Source of the DNA: UBA5209 sp964625015
GTDB lineage: Bacteria; Patescibacteriota; Dojkabacteria; SC72
DNA: 14,277 nt
NCBI GenBank assembly: GCA_964625015.1
Contig: CAZUZI010000024.1
Coordinates: 1 to 14,277, forward strand
Direction: 5' to 3'
The stretch's first letter is position 1, and every line of letters starts with the position of its first letter. Positions 6,227-12,812 of this stretch are shown piece by piece. The translations under genes and the position numbers were made by a program. The notes under the pieces were generated by a model, which did not search any database, was not told the DNA's origin, and was given only the letters and a program-made list of their open reading frames with translations.

Positions 6227-8355
6227 TTCTCTTCTTCTTTTGGTATTCCTGATGATATATATATCTTAATATCTACGGCGACTGCTCTCGTTTCTGTAAG
6301 TATTACAGGATTGATATCTAGAGATACTATTTCAGGATATGTTATTAGCATTTTTTGCACATTATCTATCATTTCTATTAATTGTATCTTTGCTAATGGT
6401 TGTTTTCCCCTATATCCATTAATTATTCTAGATATTTTTGTATTCTCAAGTGCCTTGTGTATATTTAAATCAGTCTCAGGAATTAGTAAATGTTGAATGT
6501 CCTTATGTATCTCTGTATATATACCTCCTTGACCGATAGCTAAGAGATGCCCGAATCCTAATCCATGGGGTTCGTATATATCTGCCCTTCCCTCTCTATT
6601 TGCACCTATGAAGAATTCTGCTTTTGGTTCTATCATTTCTTGTATTAATATCTCTGGTGTTTTTTTACCAGTTACTTTTTCAATATTTTCTGATAATTCT
6701 GTAAACTTTGTTTGAAACTCAGATACTGTTCTTATATCTAAGAATAGTGCTTTAAAGTCTGTCTTATGTGCGAAATCTTTTGAAGTTGCTTTTATTACAA
6801 CGGGGAAGTGTACTGATGCAAACTGTATAGCTTCATCAATGTTTGATGTTATTAATTGCTCTGGGAGATCAATGTTACACTCTTTAACAATATTTATTGC
6901 TATATCATCAGGTAGCACTTCTGGTTTATCAGTTAGAATATCTTTTATCTCTTTTCTGTATTTCCCTTTTCCTAGGAGAGAGTCTATATCTCTTGTTGAG
7001 TATGTATTCTCATTAATAGTGTACTCTGTTAATTTACCTATTAATTTTACTGTATCTTCTATATTGTTTGAGTAGTAGAGACCGTATGCTCTTAGTATCT
7101 TATTTCCATCTTCTATCTCCTTGCCTCCTAAGAAGCATGAGAATATTGGTTTAGATGTTTGTTTCTGTATATCTGCTATTAATTTTGCTGTACCAGTAAT
7201 ATCCGTAACCAATTGTGGTGTAAGTATTACTACTACAGTGTCTACATTTATATCTTCTAGTACTGTTTCAATCGCATTTCTATATCTATCCAATCCAGCA
7301 TCTCCAAGTATATCAACAGGATTATTTACATTGGCGAATATCGGAAGATCTTTTCTTAATTTCTCTTTTGTTTTGTTACCTATTTCAGCTACCTTGAGAT
7401 TGAATTTTTCAACAAAATCAGTAGCCATGATACCAGGGCCTCCTGCATTCGTAATTATTGCAACATTTTTTCCTTTAGGTAATTTTTTCCCTACAATGAC
7501 TTTTAATGTATCAAACATCTCTTCGGAGCTTTCTACCTTAATTAGGTTTCCTTTCTTTATAGCGGCAAGAGTTACATCATATGAGCGGGCAAGGGAACCA
7601 GTATGTGAAGATATGGCCTCTGTTCCTTTAATTGAGCTTCCAGGGGCTATTATTACAACTGGTTTTTCTAGTTTCTGGGCTATTTCAATGAAATCTCTAC
7701 CATCTGTGAATTCTTCAAGATACATTGCAACAGCCGTTGTATCGCTATCTTTCTCTAAGAACTCTATTAGATCATTCTCATTGATATCTGGTTTATTTCC
7801 TATTGATACTATTTTAGAAAATCCAATGTTATCCTTACATGCCATATCAAGTATTGCAGTAGCGAAAGCTCCTGATTGTGAGAGGAATGCTATATTTCCC
7901 TCTCCTGGATTAGATCTTGCAAAAGAGAGATTAATATTTGCATTATTATTTATATATCCGAGACTATTTGGTCCTATTAATCGGATATGTGCATCTTTGA
8001 GTTTGTTGTATATCTCTTCTTCTAATCTTTTACCCTCTGCTCCTGTTTCTTTGAAACCAGCAGAGATTATTACTACAGTATCAACTTTTTTTTGGATACA
8101 CTGATCTATTACTGACGATACAAATTGGTATGGGATTACTATACACACTGTTTCTATATGATCTCTAATTGCCAATATATCGGGAAATGATTCTTTCCCT
8201 TCTATTTCTTTGTATTTAGGATTAATGGGGTATATTTTTCCTGTATATCCGCCGTTGATTAGGTTTTTTAGGATTACATTCCCAATTTTTTCTTTATCCT
8301 GTGATGCTCCTACGATTGCAATACTTCTTGGAGAGAGCGTATTTTCCTTTACCAT
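6223..8355 (-). CDS. ADP-forming acetyl/acyl-CoA synthetase, fused alpha-beta
   Basis: The enzyme converts acyl-CoA, ADP and phosphate to acid, CoA and ATP, giving substrate-level phosphorylation in fermenting archaea and some anaerobic bacteria. The protein has 710 residues, as expected for a single-chain alpha-beta form. In order it has the CoA-binding domain (SIAIVGASQDKEKIGN, 11-25), ligase domains (GPNSLGYIN near 128-136; SQSGAFATAILD near 159-170), the loop SSHTGSLAR with the predicted phospho-histidine His251, and a C-terminal ATP-grasp domain from about 485. The ATP-grasp domain has AHKTD with the second relay histidine His530, and DINPVI near the end. Both histidines of the known phosphoryl relay are therefore kept. 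The acyl substrate cannot be told from sequence. It is the last gene of the operon, two bases after the oxidoreductase beta subunit, which supplies its acyl-CoA. The start is ATG 8355, without an SD. Confidence 0.92.
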   Translation of the reverse strand: MVKENTLSPRSIAIVGASQDKEKIGNVILKNLINGGYTGKIYPINPKYKEIEGKESFPDILAIRDHIETVCIVIPYQFVSSVIDQCIQKKVDTVVIISAGFKETGAEGKRLEEEIYNKLKDAHIRLIGPNSLGYINNNANINLSFARSNPGEGNIAFLSQSGAFATAILDMACKDNIGFSKIVSIGNKPDINENDLIEFLEKDSDTTAVAMYLEEFTDGRDFIEIAQKLEKPVVIIAPGSSIKGTEAISSHTGSLARSYDVTLAAIKKGNLIKVESSEEMFDTLKVIVGKKLPKGKNVAIITNAGGPGIMATDFVEKFNLKVAEIGNKTKEKLRKDLPIFANVNNPVDILGDAGLDRYRNAIETVLEDINVDTVVVILTPQLVTDITGTAKLIADIQKQTSKPIFSCFLGGKEIEDGNKILRAYGLYYSNNIEDTVKLIGKLTEYTINENTYSTRDIDSLLGKGKYRKEIKDILTDKPEVLPDDIAINIVKECNIDLPEQLITSNIDEAIQFASVHFPVVIKATSKDFAHKTDFKALFLDIRTVSEFQTKFTELSENIEKVTGKKTPEILIQEMIEPKAEFFIGANREGRADIYEPHGLGFGHLLAIGQGGIYTEIHKDIQHLLIPETDLNIHKALENTKISRIINGYRGKQPLAKIQLIEMIDNVQKMLITYPEIVSLDINPVILTETRAVAVDIKIYISSGIPKEEEN

Positions 8356-8357
8356 GG

Positions 8358-9206
8358 TTATTCAAATAAAGATAAGATATTTGATATTTTCTGATTTTTT
8401 ACTTCATGTACTAGTTCTGTTTTTCTCTTTGATCTGTTTTCTAATCTACTATAGAAGTCTAACATATTTTTATTCTGATATATTATACCTGTATATATTG
8501 TTTCTGTGTTTTTAACTATTTCTACGGCATCACTAATTGTAGATTTTGTTGTAGTCTCCTTTATATGCTCTTTAAACCATTCAGGTGTACTTTCTTTATT
8601 ATATGTAGGACATAACTGTAATATTTCTATTACACTTAATCCCCTATGTTTTATTCCCTCCTCTACTATATTTGTTAATTGCTCGATGTCTCCTGAGTAT
8701 CCTCGTGCAAAAAATGATGGGTTAAGACTTAGTACAAGTTCACCTATGTTAATACTTCCTTCTGATTTTCCATCTGGGAATCCGTAAATAGGTTTGTTCT
8801 CTTTTGTTGTAGCGGTTGCCTGTCCAGTAGTTAATGCAAAATTTTGATTGTTATGTACCAGTACAGTGATATCATAATTTGAGCGCACTGCGTGTATCAA
8901 ATGATCAATACCTTCGTGAAGGCATCCTCCATCACCGATATCTGCTACTACAGTTATTTTCCTATTTGCAAGATGTGCTCCTACTGCAAGTGGAATTGAT
9001 CTTCCATGTAATCCCTTTATTCTAAATCCATCTATGAACTCAGCACCATTTCCATTACAACCAATATCAAATGTCATAACTAACTCACTTGGTTCTTTCT
9101 TTAGGTTTACTAATGCTTGTTTAAGTGATGCATGTATACTCATATTGCCACATCCTGGGCACCAAGTTATCTTCTTTTCTGTTGTGTAGTCCTCTATTTT
9201 ACTCAT
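8358..9206 (-). CDS. 2-oxoacid:ferredoxin oxidoreductase, beta subunit
   Basis: This is the thiamine-pyrophosphate and [4Fe-4S] subunit of an enzyme that oxidatively decarboxylates 2-oxoacids to acyl-CoA, CO2 and reduced ferredoxin. The protein has 282 residues, normal for the family. It has WCPGCGNMS (Cys16, Cys19), DIGCNG (Cys50) and LQLCPTYN (Cys199), which are the four expected cluster ligands. The TPP motif is GDG (91-93) through the asparagines at 119-120, followed by NFALTTGQATATT. A separate ferredoxin-domain (delta) subunit is absent, as in two-subunit archaeal-type enzymes. The gene abuts the alpha/gamma subunit gene with no gap. Its own ATG at 9206 has no SD, so translation may depend on the upstream gene. 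Substrate preference (2-oxoglutarate, pyruvate or amino-acid-derived 2-oxoacids) is not decided by the sequence. Confidence 0.93.
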   Translation of the reverse strand: MSKIEDYTTEKKITWCPGCGNMSIHASLKQALVNLKKEPSELVMTFDIGCNGNGAEFIDGFRIKGLHGRSIPLAVGAHLANRKITVVADIGDGGCLHEGIDHLIHAVRSNYDITVLVHNNQNFALTTGQATATTKENKPIYGFPDGKSEGSINIGELVLSLNPSFFARGYSGDIEQLTNIVEEGIKHRGLSVIEILQLCPTYNKESTPEWFKEHIKETTTKSTISDAVEIVKNTETIYTGIIYQNKNMLDFYSRLENRSKRKTELVHEVKNQKISNILSLFE

Positions 9207-10904
9207 TTATGTATTCAAAAAATCTAAGATATCTTCTACAAAGAATGGTCTCGAATCATATTTAAGAAGTTTTTCTTTAAATTCATATCCACACTCTTTT
9301 CTAATGAGTTTACCTAATTGTCCAGTTTTGTTGTTTTCAATTAATACTAGTCTCTTTTTCTGTTTATCTAATTCTAATATCTTTTCATATCTGAGTGGAT
9401 ATATATATTGGTATTGAAGTATTGCAATCTCTTTATTTGTTTCATTCATAGCATCTATGAGTGCATTTTTTGGTGTGCCAAATGTCACAAATATTATGTT
9501 TGCTTTTGTAGATCCAATATATTTAGGTTCAGGTATATGATTTTTTAATGTCTGTAATTTGTTCATCCTTTTCTCATACATTTGTAGTACTTGATCTCCA
9601 TTTTCTGTACTATATCCTTGTTCTGTATGTTCATCACTGTTGGTGAGGTACGTTTTCTTTCCTTTCGTAGGTATCCATCTAGGTGATATTCCTGTTTCAG
9701 TTATTTCATACCTATATTTCCCATCTCTAAGTCCTCTTTGTATTTTTAATGGTTTTGGAAGATTACCAATATTAAAGAGTGCTTCTGCATTCTGTTTTTC
9801 TGTTAAGAGTATTACAGGTATTTGATATTCTTCTGCGATATTAAATGCTTTCTGTATTAATTCATATGAATCTAGTGCATCACTTGTACTAAGAACACAT
9901 CTTGGGAATTCTCCATGACCTGCATTGAGTGCAACATCTAAATCACCAGACGCTGTCCATGTTGGACCTCCTGTTGCTGGTCCTGGTCTCTGTCCAAGAA
10001 CAACTACGAGTGGTATCTCTGTCATACCTGCACTAGACAGTGTTTCTGTCATTAAATCAAATCCTCCTCCTGAGGTTGCAGTAAATGCTCTTGTTCCCAT
10101 ATACATGCTTCCCATTGTCATTTGTATTGCGGTTATTTCATTTTCTGCTTGTTTTACAAGTATTCCTGTCTGTTTATATGTGTTTCCTAATATTTCTAAT
10201 ATCGGGGTTGATGGTGTCATTGGATATGCATAATATGCCCTACAGCCTGCTGATATTGCTCCTAATGCTATTATTTGGTTTCCTGTTATTACTTTTGACT
10301 TATTCCAACCATTCTTTTTTTTGAAGGTATTTTGGAATTTAAATATCTTTGGTCTATCAAGGTTGTATCCTGCGTTAATACATTTTATCTCTGTATTAAT
10401 GTCTACATTCTTGTTTTTAAAGTATTTGTTTACAAGCCTTTCTAATTCCTTCTTGTTCATGCTAATTAAACTTGTTACATATCCAAGTAGAATCATATTG
10501 GCCATTATCTTAGGAGCATTTATATTTTCTGCGATTTTTATCGCATCAATGTATATTACCTCTATCCTTTTCTTCTTTATGTACTTATTTTCTTCGTCAG
10601 TAAAATTGAAATCATTAATTGAGTGTAGAATGAGACCATTCTTGTTAACCATGTGTATATATTCATGTATTGAGTCACTTTCTAAGCATGCTAGGATATC
10701 TGTAAATTTTGAAGAGGAAAGGATCTCTATATCTGAGAAATCTATTTGATACGATGCTATACCTCCTTTTATCAATGATGGATATTCTCTATTTGCGAAT
10801 ATTTTGTATCCTGAATTCTTTATACATTTTGCTAAAAGCTCTCCAAGAGTATTGATACCCTGACCTGATTGGCCACCAAATTTAACTGAAAATCTTTTTT
10901 TCAT
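9207..10904 (-). CDS. 2-oxoacid:ferredoxin oxidoreductase, fused gamma-alpha subunit
   Basis: The chain has 565 residues from the preferred ATG at 10904. The N-terminal gamma domain (about 1-180) begins KKRFSVKFGGQSGQG, with the glycine-rich loop at 10-16. The alpha pyrimidine-binding domain (about 200-400) has AYPMTPSTPILE (226-237), QAENEITAI with a conserved Glu254, TSGGGFDLM, and GPATGGPT with GHGEFPR. The C-terminal part (after about 450) has FGTPKNA and ENNKTGQL, typical of the transketolase-C region. It pairs with the beta subunit to reduce ferredoxin from 2-oxoacids. In-frame TTG at 10943 and ATG at 10913 are alternative starts. The 10904 start best matches the family's usual M-K-K-R opening. 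TTGACA at the TTG site is also a perfect -35 sequence, so that position may be promoter and not coding. The substrate is undetermined. Confidence 0.93.
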   Translation of the reverse strand: MKKRFSVKFGGQSGQGINTLGELLAKCIKNSGYKIFANREYPSLIKGGIASYQIDFSDIEILSSSKFTDILACLESDSIHEYIHMVNKNGLILHSINDFNFTDEENKYIKKKRIEVIYIDAIKIAENINAPKIMANMILLGYVTSLISMNKKELERLVNKYFKNKNVDINTEIKCINAGYNLDRPKIFKFQNTFKKKNGWNKSKVITGNQIIALGAISAGCRAYYAYPMTPSTPILEILGNTYKQTGILVKQAENEITAIQMTMGSMYMGTRAFTATSGGGFDLMTETLSSAGMTEIPLVVVLGQRPGPATGGPTWTASGDLDVALNAGHGEFPRCVLSTSDALDSYELIQKAFNIAEEYQIPVILLTEKQNAEALFNIGNLPKPLKIQRGLRDGKYRYEITETGISPRWIPTKGKKTYLTNSDEHTEQGYSTENGDQVLQMYEKRMNKLQTLKNHIPEPKYIGSTKANIIFVTFGTPKNALIDAMNETNKEIAILQYQYIYPLRYEKILELDKQKKRLVLIENNKTGQLGKLIRKECGYEFKEKLLKYDSRPFFVEDILDFLNT

Positions 10905-10958
10905 AATATACATTAGCCTAACATTCGAAATTTTGGTTGTCAAAAGGTTATAGAATTA

Positions 10959-11738
10959 CTAGAAGAGTGATTGTGTTCTACCTCTCATACCGTTATCTAG
11001 TGCTAATTTTGCATTCCATACTAGATCAGGTTTATCTGTCATACTATCGACTAACCATTCTAAATACTCTCTGTCTGTTCTTTCAATTTCTTCAAATGTT
11101 TTTCCCATGTATTTACCAAAAGACATTTCTCTCATGACTTGTGGTTGTTTTGTGATAACCTGCATTTGTTCAATTGTTAGTTTTGTATTGTTTACAAAAT
11201 ATTGATATAGGTCTCTGAGGAAATATACATCACTTAGTGCATCATGTGCGGTTATATGGCTTTTGTTCTCTGTCTTGTAAAGACCAAGATAGTAGCGAAG
11301 GAATTGTAATTTATAGCTTTCTAAATCTTTACCATCAGGAGTCGTGAGTGAATGTCTTGCTACTTTGAGTGTACATATTGGATTCTCAACAATTATTCCT
11401 TTTTTCTGTACTACTTCAATATCAAATTCAACATTATGTGCAACCCATACATAGTTATCTGCAAGAAATTGTAGATACTCTTTTAATGAATTACCCTTGA
11501 ACTCAGGATCTTTACCGTTTTCATCTATGGTCGCATCTTCGAAATACTCTTCATCAGAGATCATTTCTGGTGTTATGTTGTGTACTGCCATTGAGCCAAA
11601 AGATATCTCTTGTCTTGGTTTAACATATTTGTTAAGCCAGATATCAGGATTATCAGTTAAGAATGCAATCTGTATTAAATCTTTACTTTGTACATCAGTT
11701 GTTTCTGTATCTATATATAGAACTTTTTTTGAAGACAT
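10959..11738 (-). CDS. DEDDh 3'-5' exonuclease with ExoX-like C-terminal domain
   Basis: The protein has 259 residues. The DEDDh active site is complete: YIDTET (Asp10, Glu12), AHNVEFD (Asp106) and HDALSD (His165, Asp170), as in DNA polymerase III epsilon and RNase T relatives. After the nuclease domain, FGKYMGKTFEEI with YLEWLVDS (about 207-232) matches the short C-terminal domain found in exodeoxyribonuclease X-like proteins. It should remove nucleotides from DNA 3' ends in proofreading or repair; the exact substrate is an inference. A polymerase proofreading role is possible but no polymerase is nearby. The gene starts nine bases after marR, and the oxidoreductase genes follow, so a DNA-repair gene shares an operon with the energy module. 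The start is ATG 11738, without an SD. Confidence 0.88.
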   Translation of the reverse strand: MSSKKVLYIDTETTDVQSKDLIQIAFLTDNPDIWLNKYVKPRQEISFGSMAVHNITPEMISDEEYFEDATIDENGKDPEFKGNSLKEYLQFLADNYVWVAHNVEFDIEVVQKKGIIVENPICTLKVARHSLTTPDGKDLESYKLQFLRYYLGLYKTENKSHITAHDALSDVYFLRDLYQYFVNNTKLTIEQMQVITKQPQVMREMSFGKYMGKTFEEIERTDREYLEWLVDSMTDKPDLVWNAKLALDNGMRGRTQSLF

Positions 11739-11747
11739 ATGATTGAG

Positions 11748-12218
11748 TTAAAAATTTTCTGTTTTATGAGCACTCTGATTTATCTTTATCACTAAATCTA
11801 GGAAGGTTTGTTGTTCTTCTTTCGTTAAAGATCTAAATACCCATTCATATCTTTCTACAGTTTTTTCAACCATTGTGTCAACTTCCTTTTTTGCTTTAGG
11901 TGTAAGAGTAATATTTATTACTCTTCTATCATTACCATCATCGCATCTTTCTAGCCAACCATTATTAACTAGTTTATCAATTTGTGCAGTTATTGTTGCT
12001 GGGGTCACATTGAATTGTTTCGCTAAGTCACTTGATTTAACACAGCCCTTATCTTTGATAAAGACAAGTGTTCTAAGTTGTAGAGGTGATAGCTCTCCCT
12101 TTCTATATGATTTTATATCAATGTTTTTTATTAAATCGAGGGTACTTTGAACAATTTTTTTTCGTAACGGCACGGGATTAAATGTAAATATTTTAGATAC
12201 TGAGAACCATTGTAGCAC
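11748..12218 (-). CDS. MarR-family winged-helix transcriptional regulator
   Basis: The protein has 156 residues and a normal MarR layout: an N-terminal dimerisation helix (about 18-35), LSPLQLRTLVFIKDKG, a helix-turn-helix (about 62-89, SSDLAKQFNVTPATITAQI), the wing with GNDRRVINITLT (Asp97-Arg98-Arg99, the family's DxRR-like signature), and C-terminal dimerisation helices. The start is GTG 12218. No ATG occurs in frame before the DNA-binding domain. It heads the operon with the exonuclease, 2-oxoacid oxidoreductase and acyl-CoA synthetase. It is divergent from the FKBP gene, an arrangement in which MarR proteins commonly repress both directions. The ligand is unknown. AATAAT (minus strand, 12228-12223) lies four bases before the GTG and could be the -10 of a leaderless transcript. 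Confidence 0.9.
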   Translation of the reverse strand: MLQWFSVSKIFTFNPVPLRKKIVQSTLDLIKNIDIKSYRKGELSPLQLRTLVFIKDKGCVKSSDLAKQFNVTPATITAQIDKLVNNGWLERCDDGNDRRVINITLTPKAKKEVDTMVEKTVERYEWVFRSLTKEEQQTFLDLVIKINQSAHKTENF

Positions 12219-12234
12219 AGTAATTATTAGGTAT

Positions 12235-12248
12235 ACAAATATTTTTGT
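12235..12248. promoter_or_regulatory. Candidate MarR operator, near-perfect palindrome
   Basis: ACAAATATTTTTGT reads the same on both strands at 12 of 14 positions. It sits between the divergent marR and FKBP genes, directly upstream of the FKBP -35 and about 17 bases from the marR start. Location and symmetry fit an autoregulatory MarR site. AT-rich DNA gives such palindromes by chance, so this is tentative. Confidence 0.35.
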
Positions 12249-12277
12249 TGAAAGCGTATTAACGATGATGATATATT
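12248..12277 (+). promoter_or_regulatory. Putative promoter of the FKBP gene
   Basis: TTGAAA (12248-12253) and TATATT (12272-12277) are 18 bases apart, each with one mismatch to the sigma70 consensus. Transcription from about 12284 would leave a short leader of some 23 bases before ATG 12307, without an SD. The -35 hexamer is the same as that of the promoter at 2550. Confidence 0.5.
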
Positions 12278-12306
12278 TGGAAAGATAACTTTTTTAAACA
12301 AAAAAT

Positions 12307-12810
12307 ATGGCTGTTGAAAATGGATACAAGTTTGTATATATTGTTACTCCTATTTTTTTAATATCATGTGTTTTAATTTTTATATTTTTAAGTAAAAAGG
12401 ATGATACATTTTCAAAATTAAGTTATAACAACGATGAAAATACATTAGAGGATATCTCAAATGGAAAGGAGGAAAACGATATGGATTTTACAGATTTAGA
12501 TATAAAAACAACTAAAGAAGGTAGTGGAACAGGTGCTGTTGATGGAGATACTCTCGTAGTTAACTATGAGGGTTCTTTAAGAAATGGAAAGATATTTGAT
12601 AGTTCATTTAAGAGAGGTGTACCATTCCAATTTGTACTTGGTGCTGGACAAGTTATAGATGGATGGGATGAGGGTTTGAAGGGTATGAAGGTTGGTGAAG
12701 AAAGAACTCTTAATATTCCATCAAGTATGGGTTACGGTTCTAATGATGGTGCTCTTATTCCTGCAAATTCAGGATTAATATTTAGAGTTGAATTAATAGA
12801 GATTAAGTAG
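12307..12810 (+). CDS. FKBP-type peptidyl-prolyl isomerase with N-terminal membrane anchor
   Basis: The protein has 167 residues. One transmembrane segment (about 10-29, VYIVTPIFLISCVLIFIFL) with no signal-peptidase site suggests a membrane-anchored form. An acidic linker (31-62) precedes a complete single FKBP domain (about 63-167). The binding-pocket positions known from FKBP12 are present: VNYEG (Tyr87), IFDSS (Phe97, Asp98), FQF (107-109), VIDGW (Val116, Ile117, Trp120), GYG (Tyr143), IPANS (Ile151) and IFRVEL (Phe159). It should catalyse cis-trans prolyl isomerisation to help proteins fold. Because the domain follows the anchor, it probably faces outside the membrane. An in-frame ATG at 12481 with a strong SD would give a 109-residue soluble FKBP. 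The gene is divergent from marR and ends two bases before the convergent thioredoxin-CcdA gene. Confidence 0.93.
   Translation: MAVENGYKFVYIVTPIFLISCVLIFIFLSKKDDTFSKLSYNNDENTLEDISNGKEENDMDFTDLDIKTTKEGSGTGAVDGDTLVVNYEGSLRNGKIFDSSFKRGVPFQFVLGAGQVIDGWDEGLKGMKVGEERTLNIPSSMGYGSNDGALIPANSGLIFRVELIEIK
12466..12472 (+). promoter_or_regulatory. Strong internal Shine-Dalgarno site in the FKBP gene
   Basis: AAGGAGG is followed after eight bases by an in-frame ATG (12481-12483, Met59). It is the strongest SD in the window and lies inside the linker, exactly before the FKBP domain. The annotated start at 12307 has none. It may produce a cytosolic FKBP from the same gene, or may be the main start. Confidence 0.55.
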
Positions 12811-12812
12811 TA

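Noticed and set aside
7121..8104. A 327-codon open plus-strand frame.
   Set aside because: It is fully antisense to the acyl-CoA synthetase gene, whose domains are intact. Its translation is a low-complexity Ser/Ile/Phe-rich sequence with no recognisable motif, as expected for a shadow frame.
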